A DNA stretch of 64,000 bases from Bryocella elongata (GCF_900108185.1 NZ_FNVA01000001.1:310001-374000), one strand, 5' to 3'; numbered from the stretch's first letter, positions 53,888-63,131 are shown. The notes: generated by a model from the sequence alone, not told the origin. A program made the numbers and translations.

Positions 53888-54876
53888 TGATCATCACACG
53901 CACACCGCTGCGCATCTCCCTTGGCGGCGGCGGAACGGATCTGCCTTCGTACTACCGTCAGTTTGGCGGCTTTGTGCTGTCTGCGGCGATCAACAAGTAC
54001 ATCTACATCGCTGTGAACCGTCCATTCTTCTCGGGGTACTGGCTCAAATACTCGGAGGTGGAGCACGCGGCCAGTGTCGATGAGATTCGGCACCGGTTGA
54101 TCCGCGAAGCTCTGAAGCTGTACCCCGTCGATGGTCCCTTCGAGATGACGAGTATGGCCGATGTGCCCGGCGGGACGGGGCTCGGCTCCTCGGGAACGTT
54201 TGCGGTGGGGCTGGTGCACGCGATTCTTGCATACAACTTCCGCATGGCCGATGCGGAGCTGCTCGCGCGGTCTGCGATTGAGATTGAGATGGAGCGGCTC
54301 AATGATCCGGTAGGCAAGCAGGACCAGTACATCGCCGCGTATGGTGGCCTGCTGTGCCAGGAGTATCACCAGGACGATACGGTGACGGTGTCGCACCTCA
54401 ACGTGTCGCAGAGTGCCATCCACGAGCTGCGGGACTCGCTGATGTTGTTCTTTGTCGGCAATACGCGGACGGCCTCGACGCTTCTGGACGAGCAGCGGAA
54501 GGAGTCAGAGCAGGGCGGCAAGGACATGCTCGACAGCCTGCATTTCGCCAAGCAGAGTGGCTTCGAGATCCGAGACCTGCTGCAGACCGGAAGGGTCCTG
54601 GAGTATGGCTCGCTTCTGCATGAGCACTGGATGCGCAAGCGCTCGCGCTCGAAGGGTATGAGCAATCCCGTGATCGATGAACTCTATGAGATTGGCAGAA
54701 GCAAGGGCGGGGCACTGGGCGGCAAGCTCGTGGGAGCCGGTGGCGGTGGCTTCCTGCTGTTCCAGACGGAAGATCGCCGCAGACTCCGGAAGGCGATGGC
54801 CGATGCCGGGGCGGATGAGATGGACTTCTCGTTCGACTTCGATGGCTCCGTGGTTCTGGTGCGCAATCGCGGGTAA
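53887..54876 (+). CDS. hddA: HddA-like heptose 7-phosphate kinase (GHMP)
   Basis: The 329-residue GHMP kinase has the N-terminal RTPLRISLGGGGTDLP, the ATP-binding loop DVPGGTGLGSSGTFAVG (about residues 92-108) and the C-terminal GGKLVGAGGGGFLLF. Homologues phosphorylate D-glycero-D-manno-heptose 7-phosphate at C1, giving the alpha 1,7-bisphosphate. This anomer leads to GDP- rather than ADP-heptose, so the locus probably makes GDP-heptose. Confidence 0.88.
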   Translation: MIITRTPLRISLGGGGTDLPSYYRQFGGFVLSAAINKYIYIAVNRPFFSGYWLKYSEVEHAASVDEIRHRLIREALKLYPVDGPFEMTSMADVPGGTGLGSSGTFAVGLVHAILAYNFRMADAELLARSAIEIEMERLNDPVGKQDQYIAAYGGLLCQEYHQDDTVTVSHLNVSQSAIHELRDSLMLFFVGNTRTASTLLDEQRKESEQGGKDMLDSLHFAKQSGFEIRDLLQTGRVLEYGSLLHEHWMRKRSRSKGMSNPVIDELYEIGRSKGGALGGKLVGAGGGGFLLFQTEDRRRLRKAMADAGADEMDFSFDFDGSVVLVRNRG

Positions 54877-54888
54877 GAGTGAGCTGTC

Positions 54889-56052
54889 TTAGCGAGCCGT
54901 CAGTACGCGCTCGTAGGCGTTCTCAAGCTGCACGTTGAGCTTCCGAATGTCGAAGCGCTCTGCCGTCCAGGTGCGTGCGCGTGCGCTGAAGCGGCTCCAT
55001 AGCTCATCGTTGCTCAACAGCTCCACCATCGCATCCGCGAGTGCGGGGATATCCTTCTCGGGTGCGAGAAGGCCGGTCTCACCTTGCAGCACGGCCTCGC
55101 CGATTCCTGCAGTGGCGAAGCTGACGGCGGGCGTGCCCATACCATGGGCTTCGACGAAGACGGCGGGCTGGCCTTCAGTGTTGCCATCGCTGGCAGTGAT
55201 GCTGGGCATGCAGAACAAGCGCGCACGCGCCAGCCAGTCGATGACATCGTTGCCGGGCTCTGGATTTAGTAAAGGGCCAAGGAAGCTGGCACGCACGCCA
55301 AGCTCCTTCGCAAGGGCTTCGAGCTCTTCGCGGAGTGGCCCTTGTCCGATGATGGCAAGCTCGATGTCGGGGCACCGTTCGGCAGCGCTCGCAGCAGCGC
55401 GCAGCAGGTAGGCACAGCCTTTCTTCTCGACGAGGCGGCCGATGTACACGATGAGGTTGCGATTCCGCTCGACCTCGGGCCGATCGAACTTGCTCATCTC
55501 ATGGCCTGAGTAGAGTGTCTCCATCTTGGCGGCGGGGAAGCCGCGCTCCCGGGCGCGCTGCTGGATGTAATCGCAGCTCGTGAAGAAGTGCGCGGTGCGC
55601 TCGTACAGCTCATCGCGTTGACGGAGATAGATGCGGCCATCCGCATCCTTCGCGAGCTGTTCGTCGCGGATGGTGACGTCGTACCCATGCAGGGTCGTGA
55701 CCAGGGGAATCTGCAGCTCGTGTGCGATCCGCATGGCAGTGACGGCGTCGAGAGCGAAGTGCGCGTGAATCAGCGCTGGCTCCAGCCGGGCGAGCTCCCG
55801 AAGAAAGCGGCGTCCGCCGATGCCATATTCCTTGTAGGCGCGACGGCGCAGGCGTGAAGGCAGAGACTGATCGTGGGTGAGCAGGACTGGAGGTTTGCTC
55901 AGGTTCAAGGGAAGGGAGTCGCGGCGGGTGGGGAAGATGCCTGCGAAGGCTGCCTGATAACGTTGCAGCGCAGCCGCCTGCGTGCGAATGAACGTCGCAC
56001 TGAAGGGCAGCAGCTCATTGTGGTAGACAAGAACGGTGGGGGCAGTGTGCAT
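54889..56052 (-). CDS. GT4 glycosyltransferase
   Basis: The 387-residue transferase begins MHTAPTVLVYHNELLPFSATFIRTQ, with a GT-B fold. Family-like segments are LIHAHFALDAVTAMRIAHEL, TTLHGYDVTIRD, YIGRLVEKKGCAYLLRAAASA, and the donor-binding SDGNTEGQPAVFVEAHGMGTPAVSF with the E-x7-E-type loop. It would add a sugar to the growing polysaccharide in the cytoplasm. Start ATG 56052 is divergent from the next transferase. Confidence 0.88.
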   Translation of the reverse strand: MHTAPTVLVYHNELLPFSATFIRTQAAALQRYQAAFAGIFPTRRDSLPLNLSKPPVLLTHDQSLPSRLRRRAYKEYGIGGRRFLRELARLEPALIHAHFALDAVTAMRIAHELQIPLVTTLHGYDVTIRDEQLAKDADGRIYLRQRDELYERTAHFFTSCDYIQQRARERGFPAAKMETLYSGHEMSKFDRPEVERNRNLIVYIGRLVEKKGCAYLLRAAASAAERCPDIELAIIGQGPLREELEALAKELGVRASFLGPLLNPEPGNDVIDWLARARLFCMPSITASDGNTEGQPAVFVEAHGMGTPAVSFATAGIGEAVLQGETGLLAPEKDIPALADAMVELLSNDELWSRFSARARTWTAERFDIRKLNVQLENAYERVLTAR

Positions 56053-56148
56053 GGCTTTGTGGTCCTGGCCGGCGCCATGCTGCACGCCGTCGGCAACTTG
56101 ATTGTAGAGGACTGCCCGGGCTCCAACGTTGTTTCGCGAGGTCTCGCT

Positions 56149-57234
56149 TTGCTGGTCTGCGTCTCGAAGAACGATCGCGCTGAGCCTCTGTTTCGCGCCG
56201 TTGCGGCGCTGGTGCCGGGAGCGATGCAGCTGGGACGCATCACTCCATCCAAGGCAACGAAGTTGCTTGGAGCGATTACCTCCATCTCGCCGAACATGGC
56301 GCAGACTCGGTCCGACATGGAGTTCTCTCCCGCGGTGGCTCTTGCAGCGCAGCGCTTGACGGAGCAGAAGATCAGCAGCCTGAGAGGTGTCACGCATGTG
56401 CTGCAATGGGGCGCGATGTACGCTCCGGTGCGAGATGCGCGAACGATCTCGTATTCCATCGTGACGGATGGACCGTTCGATCCGGATGATGCTTCTTATC
56501 CCGTCGAGTGGAAGCCTCGGCGATGGGCGGCGGAGTATTTTGCGCGACAGCGCACGATTTATCGCGAGGCCACGCTGGTGTTCGCGCTGTCGGAGTGGGC
56601 ACGGCGGAAGCTGCTTGCGTTGCATGATCTCGAGCCGCAGCGTGTGGTGCGCATCGGCTGGGGGCCGATGTTCGATGCCGCACCGTCGCAGCCAGGTGAC
56701 GATTCAGCCGCTCCGAAGAAGCTGTTTGTGAGCATCGGCAATGAGTGGCAGCGCAAGGGGATGGACCTCGTTGCACGCGCGGGAGCGCGGCTGCATGCGG
56801 AAGATGGGGAAGTCCAGGCAGTCGTGACTGGCGATCCAGAGGGCCTGACACTGGAGCCTGCGGCAGGAGTAACGCTCTTGCCCCGCAGGCTTTCGCTGGA
56901 TGAAGTCGAGTCGTTGCTGCGAAGCGCGCGGGCGCTGATCGTGGCGTCGCGTTTCGATGCCAGTCCGCACATCATCGTCGAGGCTCTGCAGCTCGGCGTG
57001 CCAGTGATTGGGAGTGATGTCTGCGGAATCCCGGAGGCGGTCCAGCCGCCCATTGGTGGACTGACGGTGCCACAGGGCAGCGACGATGAGCTGGTTGAAG
57101 CGATGCGATCGATCCTGGCGGGAGATGTGTCAACGCAAAGAGACGATGCGCTGAGAGCATACGCCGCGATGGGAGGTTGGCCGGCCGTAGCTTCGCGTGT
57201 GGTCGATGCCTTGCGCTCGAACGGTGTGCTTTGA
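56149..57234 (+). CDS. GT-B glycosyltransferase
   Basis: This 361-residue transferase begins (L/M)LVCVSKNDRAEPLFRAVAAL. TTG 56149, seven bases after CGAGG, is my start because it leaves 96 bp for divergent promoters and leads directly into the first strand; ATG 56077 is possible. Signs of GT-B are KKLFVSIGNEWQRKGMDLVARAG and FDASPHIIVEALQLGVPVIGS, the donor-binding C-terminal domain. It is divergent from the GT4 gene. Confidence 0.82.
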   Translation: MLVCVSKNDRAEPLFRAVAALVPGAMQLGRITPSKATKLLGAITSISPNMAQTRSDMEFSPAVALAAQRLTEQKISSLRGVTHVLQWGAMYAPVRDARTISYSIVTDGPFDPDDASYPVEWKPRRWAAEYFARQRTIYREATLVFALSEWARRKLLALHDLEPQRVVRIGWGPMFDAAPSQPGDDSAAPKKLFVSIGNEWQRKGMDLVARAGARLHAEDGEVQAVVTGDPEGLTLEPAAGVTLLPRRLSLDEVESLLRSARALIVASRFDASPHIIVEALQLGVPVIGSDVCGIPEAVQPPIGGLTVPQGSDDELVEAMRSILAGDVSTQRDDALRAYAAMGGWPAVASRVVDALRSNGVL

Positions 57235-57281
57235 CGAGAGCAGGGTCGCGTGCGCAGTGGTTCCAAAGATAGAGTGAGGAC

Positions 57282-58220
57282 GTGAAGCCTTCGCCCATCG
57301 TCTCGGTTGTGATTCCTACTCGCGGCAGACCGGAGACGGTGTGCGTCGCGGTAAGAAGCGCGCTTGCGCAGAGCTTCGAGTCACTCGAAGTGCTGGTGGT
57401 GATCGACGGCGAGGATGGAGAGACTGAAGCTGCCCTGGCACGGATTGACGATGCGCGGCTGAAGGTGTTGTCTCTGCCGGAGCCGATGGGAGCTGCTGCG
57501 GCGCGCAATGGGGGCGTTCGTGCAGCGCGTGGTCCGTGGATCGCGTTCCTCGACGATGATGACGAGTGGCTGCCCGAGAAGCTTGCCCTGCAGCTCGATG
57601 CGGCACGTGGGAGCGATGCGGCTTTGCCTGTTGTCTGCGGATCGTACTGGGCGAGGCAGGATGGGCGCGATGCACTGTGGGGCCGGCGCAGGCCTGGGCC
57701 TGACGAGCCCATCTCCGAGTACATGTTCTGCCGCCGCAGCCTTACCTATGGGGAGAACGCTCTGGCGACGTCCGTCTTGCTGGTTCCGCGTGAGTTGATG
57801 GAGAGGGTGCCCTTCGACGCTGCGCTGCGCCGCCACCAGGACTGGGACTGGGCGCTGCGGGCGCTTGCTCTCCCTGAAGCGGGGCTGGTCTACCTCGAAC
57901 TGCCCACCTCGATCTACAACATGGCCGAAGGCACAGGACGCATCAGCGCGGCGCCGGACTGGCAGGCGAGTCTCGCCTGGGTGGAGCAGCGTCGCCCGCT
58001 GCTGACGCGCCGCGCGTTCGCGGGCTTCCTCGCGACGGAATGTGTCACGCGCGCGGTGCAGGCCAAGGCGGGCCGGAAGGTCGTGTCGGGGCTGCTGCGC
58101 AGGATGTTCTCGGAGGGGGAACCGGACCTGCGAGCGATTGCGATGGTGGCGAGTGTGCTGCTGCTGCCGCCGGGGCTGCGATCGAAGCTCCGTGATGCGG
58201 TGCGCTTCATGCGAAGCTGA
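57282..58220 (+). CDS. GT2 glycosyltransferase
   Basis: This 312-residue GT-A transferase begins SVVIPTRGRPETV and has FLDDDDEWLP as the metal-binding DxD-type motif. A C-terminal hydrophobic segment (VASVLLLPPGLRSK) may touch the membrane. GTG 57282 follows a GAGGAC. It probably adds a sugar to the repeat unit. Acceptor and donor are unknown. Confidence 0.88.
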   Translation: MKPSPIVSVVIPTRGRPETVCVAVRSALAQSFESLEVLVVIDGEDGETEAALARIDDARLKVLSLPEPMGAAAARNGGVRAARGPWIAFLDDDDEWLPEKLALQLDAARGSDAALPVVCGSYWARQDGRDALWGRRRPGPDEPISEYMFCRRSLTYGENALATSVLLVPRELMERVPFDAALRRHQDWDWALRALALPEAGLVYLELPTSIYNMAEGTGRISAAPDWQASLAWVEQRRPLLTRRAFAGFLATECVTRAVQAKAGRKVVSGLLRRMFSEGEPDLRAIAMVASVLLLPPGLRSKLRDAVRFMRS

Positions 58221-58397
58221 GTGGGGCCAATGCGCAGCGAGGCTGGCGCTGGTGTGGTGCGAGTCCCATCGAGTATCCTTACGACGATCCACCGCATGAC
58301 CGGCGCGGACGTTGGGTGACTTCGAGTCACCTCACTGAGCTCCTCCCAGAGCTACGACTTGGGACAACAGGCGACGCGAGATCCTGAGAGCCACATC

Positions 58398-58411
58398 CCC
58401 CGTTCGCGGGG
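58398..58411 (+). promoter_or_regulatory. UUCG-loop hairpin in a leader
   Basis: CCCCG-TTCG-CGGGG is a very stable tetraloop hairpin 18 bp before the next ATG, flanked by two CCTGAGAG copies (58383-58390 and 58413-58420). An upstream hairpin GGTGACT-tcg-AGTCACC (58315-58331) is also perfect. Confidence 0.5.
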
Positions 58412-58429
58412 CCCTGAGAGCGAGTCATC

Positions 58430-59194
58430 ATGCCGAACAGCATCGTCCTTGTCGTTCCTTGTTACAACGAGGCGAAGCGTCTTGACGTGAAGGCGTTCAC
58501 CGGGTTCCTGCAGGCACACTCCGAAGTGCGCATGGTCTTTGTGGACGACGGCAGCAAGGACAACACGCTGGCGGTGCTGGGCAGGCTTGCGGCCGAGTTT
58601 CCTGAGGTCGTCTTCGTAACGTCGATGCCGCAGAACGGCGGCAAGGCAGCAGCAGTCCGGCATGGGATGCAGTTCGCGCTCGAACTGCCAGGGGCTGAGA
58701 TCATCGGGTACTGGGATGCCGACCTTGCCACGCCACTGGATGCGGCTCCGGAGATGGCGAAGGAGTTCGATCGCGGCCCGCAGATCGCGGTTGTCATGGG
58801 CGCGCGAGTGCGGCTGCTGGGCCGGGATATTCGTCGTAAGGCGCTTCGACACTACCTTGGACGGATCTTCGCGACGGCCGTGTCTACGATGCTCGATCTT
58901 CCCATCTACGACAGCCAGTGCGGCGCGAAGCTGTTTCGCGTCAATCCGGAGCTGCGGTCGATGCTGGAGCAGCCGTTCCTCTCGCGCTGGATCTTCGATG
59001 TGGAGATTCTGTATCGGCTGATGGTGCGGGATCCGCAGGGCTCACGTGGCCTCGAGCAGCGGCTGGTGGAGTACCCGTTGGCGTCCTGGCGCGATGTGGA
59101 CGGTTCCAAGGTGAAGTCCAACGACTTTTTCAAGGCCGCGCTGGAGCTGTTCACGATCCACCGCTTTTATTACCGGCAGCGGCCCAGGTCCTGA
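58430..59194 (+). CDS. GT2 transferase, dolichyl-phosphate glucosyltransferase-like
   Basis: This 254-residue transferase begins IVLVVPCYNEAKRL and has VFVDDGSKDNT, NGGKAAAVRHGM and YWDADLATPL as the metal-binding region. SRWIFDVEILYRL matches polyprenyl-phosphate sugar transferases such as DPM/ALG5-like proteins. It may place a sugar on undecaprenyl phosphate. It ends 24 bp before a convergent gene. Confidence 0.85.
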   Translation: MPNSIVLVVPCYNEAKRLDVKAFTGFLQAHSEVRMVFVDDGSKDNTLAVLGRLAAEFPEVVFVTSMPQNGGKAAAVRHGMQFALELPGAEIIGYWDADLATPLDAAPEMAKEFDRGPQIAVVMGARVRLLGRDIRRKALRHYLGRIFATAVSTMLDLPIYDSQCGAKLFRVNPELRSMLEQPFLSRWIFDVEILYRLMVRDPQGSRGLEQRLVEYPLASWRDVDGSKVKSNDFFKAALELFTIHRFYYRQRPRS

Positions 59195-59218
59195 TGTCTT
59201 CGCATCTTTCGCCGATCG

Positions 59219-60472
59219 CTACGTATTGAGCAGCGAGAGCACTGCTGCGGCGGCGCGTTCCGGTTCGATCTCCAGGATGCAGTGGGGTTCCTGGGCTTCG
59301 CAACCCTGCTCGCAGCCGGGAAGACCATGCGCGGGACGCAGCAGCAGGGCGCGGTCTGTGAAGGGGCGAAAGCGATCCGGGCTGTTGGGGTGGGCCGGAT
59401 CGCCGTCCTCGGGATGCGGGGAGAGCGTGACCATCGCGCAGCCCATTGCCGCGGCGATGTGGCCCACGCCGGTGTCGCTGCCCAGGAAGACCCGGCAATG
59501 GGAGAGCGCCGCTGCGACCTCGATCAGCGTGAGCCTTTCGAGGGGAACGGCATCCGGCACCGCGGCCAGAATGGCCTCTGCGGTGGAGCGAGTGGAAGGG
59601 TCGGAGAAGATGACGATCGATACGGGCCGCTGACGGCGCATGGCCGTGATGGCCGCGATGAAGGATGCGGCTGGCCATCTGCGCTTGGGGGCTCCAGCAG
59701 GGAGACCGATCGCGATCACGGGAGCTTCGGCGTCCTGTCGGAGATGCAGCGAGAGCGCCTCCGGCATCCTGGCCTGCGGCACGAGATGCGGGGGCGTAAT
59801 TTCTGCAGTGCAGCCGAGCGGTACGGAAAGTGCTGCAGCACGGAGCGCTTCGTGCTGCAGCGGGCCAGCGGGCAAGACCTGCGTAAAAGCCTTGTCGAAG
59901 CCCCGGTTGAAGCGCAGCCGGTCGGGAGTGGTGTCGTCCTCGTAGCCGATGCGGATGGGCGCGCCGCTGAGGACGGTGAGAAGGGTCGCCATGCTGACGT
60001 CGGCATCCCAGCGCGGACAGAGGGCGGCGTCGAAGCTGCGGCCCTTGAGCTCTTTGCGGGCAAAGCGGCATGCGGCCAGGCAGGCGCTGACCAGCTGGAA
60101 CCGGGGGCGGCGAACGACGCGGGGCAACGCAAGAACCTGGTTCACGGCGGGAGACATGCGGAAGACGTCCGCGAGCTCTTCACGCGTGAGTACAGTGATC
60201 TCTGCCACGGGGAAGCATCGCCGAAGGCGCTCGATGAGCGGCAGCGTCAGTACGGCGTCACCGATACCATCAAGGCGGACGATCAGCACGCTGCGCAGTT
60301 GGGGCGAAGCGGGCAACTTCTTTCGCCGGGCCAGCCAGCCTGCAAGCAGCGTCGGAGCGCGAAGGCCGACGAAGATCTGGAGATCCTGCAGAAGGCGGCG
60401 CAGCGTGTTGCCGCTGGACCGCGTGCTGACGCTGGACCGCGTGCTGACGCCAGGCTTCGCTTCGGGGGGCAC
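59219..60472 (-). CDS. GT9 family heptosyltransferase-like protein
   Basis: The 417-residue protein matches GT9 enzymes (ADP-heptose:LPS heptosyltransferase type): VLIVRLDGIGDAVLTLPLIERLR, later IAIGLPAGAPKRRWPAASFIAAI, and FLGSDTGVGHIAAAMGC in the donor domain. It probably transfers a heptose or related sugar. GTG 60472 is the longest start; no ribosome-binding site is clear. Its first 30 residues include two exact copies of an 18-bp unit (VSTRSS twice). Confidence 0.85.
   Translation of the reverse strand: MPPEAKPGVSTRSSVSTRSSGNTLRRLLQDLQIFVGLRAPTLLAGWLARRKKLPASPQLRSVLIVRLDGIGDAVLTLPLIERLRRCFPVAEITVLTREELADVFRMSPAVNQVLALPRVVRRPRFQLVSACLAACRFARKELKGRSFDAALCPRWDADVSMATLLTVLSGAPIRIGYEDDTTPDRLRFNRGFDKAFTQVLPAGPLQHEALRAAALSVPLGCTAEITPPHLVPQARMPEALSLHLRQDAEAPVIAIGLPAGAPKRRWPAASFIAAITAMRRQRPVSIVIFSDPSTRSTAEAILAAVPDAVPLERLTLIEVAAALSHCRVFLGSDTGVGHIAAAMGCAMVTLSPHPEDGDPAHPNSPDRFRPFTDRALLLRPAHGLPGCEQGCEAQEPHCILEIEPERAAAAVLSLLNT
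60414..60449. repeat. Perfect 18-bp tandem duplication
   Basis: Two exact copies of an 18-bp unit beginning CTGGACCGCG lie in frame in the N-terminal region of the GT9 gene and encode VSTRSS twice. Confidence 0.9.
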
Positions 60473-60508
60473 AAGACAAGTGTCGCAGATGCGAGAGGCG
60501 TGGCGGGT

Positions 60509-60538
60509 TTGCGCCGCGTCAACGGGGGAAAGGATAAT
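60509..60538 (+). promoter_or_regulatory. Possible promoter for the flippase gene
   Basis: TTGCGC (60509-60514) and GATAAT (60533-60538) are 18 bases apart in the divergent region between the GT9 and flippase genes. Confidence 0.4.
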
Positions 60539-60564
60539 GGGCTTATCTCCACGGGAGCGTTGCG

Positions 60565-61947
60565 ATGGCTGCGACAGAGACGGTCTCCATCCGGGAACGC
60601 CTGCGGAGTTTTGGCGGGAGTTCCCGACGTAGCGCCGTCCTGAAGGGGACGGCTTCAGCCGCTTTGGCCAAGGTGCTGACGACGGCGGTGAGTTTTGTCA
60701 GCCTGCCACTGTGTGTCCGATACTTCGGGGCAGAGCGCTACGGCGTCTGGGTCACGATCCTTTCCACCTCGGCATGGCTGGCGGTCTTCGAGTTCGGTCT
60801 CACCGACACCATTACCAACATGATCTCGGCGGCGCATGCGCATGATGATCGCGAGTCGGCTGCGCGTTATGCGACCAACGCGGTGGCGATTGCTTTCTGC
60901 TTCGCTCTCCTGCTTTTTGGCATCGGGCTGCTGATCTGGCCGCACATCGACTTCGCACGGCTGCTCAATGTCCACGGCGCGGGACTGCCTGCGGAGGTCT
61001 CGCGCACGGTCGCAGTGGCATGCTCGCTGGTGCTGCTCACGCCCATGTGCACGGTGGGGCTCAAGATCCTCTCGGGCTACCAGCAGACGCATGTGGCCAA
61101 CACGGCGACGTCGCTGGGTGCGCTGCTGTCGTTGGTGGGGCTGCTGATCGGCGTCTCGATGCGAGCGTCGATGCCGGTGCTGTTCCTTGCGTCGAACGGC
61201 GTGCTGACAGCGTGCGGCGTGCTGACCCTGGTGTGGACGCTGCTGATCTCGAAGCCGTGGTTGCGGCCTCGGGTCCAGCATCTGAGCCCGGAGATTGCCC
61301 GCGGTCTTCTCAGCACGGGGCTGCCGTTCTTCCTGATCCGGCTGGCCAGCGTGGTGGTGTTTTCGACCGACAACGTGATCGTCAGCCACTACCTTGGAGC
61401 GGCGCAGGTGACGCCCTACAGCGTGGCGATGCGGGTCGTCATGTACGCGCAGCTGATCCCGGCGTTTGTATTTCCGTCGCTGTGGGCTGCGTATGCAGAG
61501 GCCAACGCGCGGGGCGAGTTCGACTGGATCCGGCGCAACTACCGCCGCACGATGGCCATCAGCACGGCGCTTACGATTGCTCCGCTCATCGTGCTGGTGT
61601 TCGCGGGCCGCTGGATCATTCGCCTGTGGGCTGGACCCGTAGCTGTGCCCAGCGAGGCCCTGCTGCTGATGATGGCGGTGTGGGCGGTCGTCTCGGGCAT
61701 GACCGGCGTGCAGTCCTGCCTGCTGGGCGCGGTGCAGCGGAACCGGCTGCAGGCGATCGTCAGCCTTCTTGCTGCTGGAGCGAACCTTGCGCTGTCGATC
61801 TTCCTGGTGCAGCGCTTCGGAGCGATTGGAGCGGTGGAAGGAACGCTGCTGTCCTATACGCTGATCCTGGGTCCGCAGAGCTTTGAGGTCAGGCGATACT
61901 TCCGGGACCAGTTCAAGCGGCCCACGGCGGAGACGCTTACTCTCTGA
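60565..61947 (+). CDS. Polysaccharide flippase (Wzx/MATE-like)
   Basis: This 460-residue protein has about twelve membrane helices (from SAALAKVLTTAVSFVSLPLCVRYFG onward). It resembles Wzx-type lipid-linked oligosaccharide flippases, including AERYGVWVTILSTSAWLAVFEFGLTDTITN at the family-typical place. It should flip the undecaprenyl-linked repeat unit across the inner membrane for assembly with the Wzz-like protein downstream. The donor specificity is unknown. Confidence 0.87.
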   Translation: MAATETVSIRERLRSFGGSSRRSAVLKGTASAALAKVLTTAVSFVSLPLCVRYFGAERYGVWVTILSTSAWLAVFEFGLTDTITNMISAAHAHDDRESAARYATNAVAIAFCFALLLFGIGLLIWPHIDFARLLNVHGAGLPAEVSRTVAVACSLVLLTPMCTVGLKILSGYQQTHVANTATSLGALLSLVGLLIGVSMRASMPVLFLASNGVLTACGVLTLVWTLLISKPWLRPRVQHLSPEIARGLLSTGLPFFLIRLASVVVFSTDNVIVSHYLGAAQVTPYSVAMRVVMYAQLIPAFVFPSLWAAYAEANARGEFDWIRRNYRRTMAISTALTIAPLIVLVFAGRWIIRLWAGPVAVPSEALLLMMAVWAVVSGMTGVQSCLLGAVQRNRLQAIVSLLAAGANLALSIFLVQRFGAIGAVEGTLLSYTLILGPQSFEVRRYFRDQFKRPTAETLTL

Positions 61948-61994
61948 GGTGTTTCATGGGATGGGCACTAGCCTGCCGTGCGCACGGAGCCTAG

Positions 61995-63131
61995 CTAGTC
62001 TTCGATCCCATAGAGAAGACGGCAGATGCTCGCGACCCCCAAAGCGGGCGAGAACGCAGCGCTCAGCGTGGAGCTATCGATCAGAGCCTTGGCGCGACGC
62101 TTCTCTGCCGGGCGCGCCAGGAGCGCACCTAAGGCTTCTGCGATGGCGTTGGGCGCAGGAGCGGAGAAGACGGCATGCGACGCCGCTGTGGCCAGCTCTG
62201 CGAGACCGTCGACCGAGGTCAACAGGGCGGGGCAGCCCGCGGCGATGGCCTCCAGGGGAGCAATGGCAAGTCCTTCGTGCAGCGAGGGCATGGCGAAGAG
62301 GTCGCTGGCCCATAGCCAGGGAAGCACGTCTGCCTGCGAGCCGGCGAACCGCACGCGGTCGGAGATGCCGAGAGCTGTCGCGTGGCTTCTCTCGGGCGCG
62401 TCAGGCTGTTCGCGTCCCACGTGGAGGTAGACGAGGTCTTTGCCGGTGGGTAGGAGGGCGAGAGCTTCGAGCAGCGCCCCGTGGTTCTTGGCTTCGTTAC
62501 AGTTTCCAATGGTCAGGATGGCGGTTGTATCGTCATCGAGGCCGAGTTGCTGCCTCGCCGCCTGGCGTTCCGCGACAGTGGGAGGCCGGAAGCGGGCGGT
62601 GTCGACCCAGTTCGTGATTCTGACGCCCCGGTTGTGGAAGCGATGGGCTTCGTTGGCTGCCACGGCATCGCTGACGAAGCCGAATCGCGCTCCCATGAGC
62701 CTCAGGAACGCTCGTTCGGCGATCTTGCGTGCCCTAAGCTTTCCAGTGAAGTGAAAGGAGTTGTGCATCGTCAGGGCAAGTCGGCGCACGCCTGCGCTTC
62801 GCGCGAGGAGGGCGAAAAGCGGGGAAGCCTCCTCGGTGTGGAGGTGGACGACGTCGAATCGCCCATCCCGACAGAGACGCTGAAAGCCGGTGACGAACTC
62901 TGTGCTGGGGAGATATCGGCGCGATGAGCGGAAGGGCAGGTGGTGGACGGCGTACCCTGCCTCGATGAGTCGGGGTGCGAGCGGGCCTACCTCGGGAGCG
63001 GTCGCCAGGATCTCGCTGCAGACCCCATGGCGAGACCATTCACGAGCCGAGGACAGGAACATCATTTCCATCCCGGAGGGCTGAAGGCCGGCCATGACGT
63101 GAAGCACGCGCGTATTTGTTGACGGGGTCAT
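61995..63131 (-). CDS. GT4 glycosyltransferase
   Basis: This 378-residue transferase begins MTPSTNTRVLHVMAGLQPSGMEMMF, with GMEMM in place of the usual GGxE acceptor loop. VVHLHTEEASPLFALLARSAGV, LTIGNCNEAKNHGALLEAL and FAMPSLHEGLAIAPLEAIAAGCPALLTS (E-x7-E loop) confirm the GT-B fold. It is convergent with the flippase gene and divergent from the Wzz-like gene. Confidence 0.88.
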   Translation of the reverse strand: MTPSTNTRVLHVMAGLQPSGMEMMFLSSAREWSRHGVCSEILATAPEVGPLAPRLIEAGYAVHHLPFRSSRRYLPSTEFVTGFQRLCRDGRFDVVHLHTEEASPLFALLARSAGVRRLALTMHNSFHFTGKLRARKIAERAFLRLMGARFGFVSDAVAANEAHRFHNRGVRITNWVDTARFRPPTVAERQAARQQLGLDDDTTAILTIGNCNEAKNHGALLEALALLPTGKDLVYLHVGREQPDAPERSHATALGISDRVRFAGSQADVLPWLWASDLFAMPSLHEGLAIAPLEAIAAGCPALLTSVDGLAELATAASHAVFSAPAPNAIAEALGALLARPAEKRRAKALIDSSTLSAAFSPALGVASICRLLYGIED

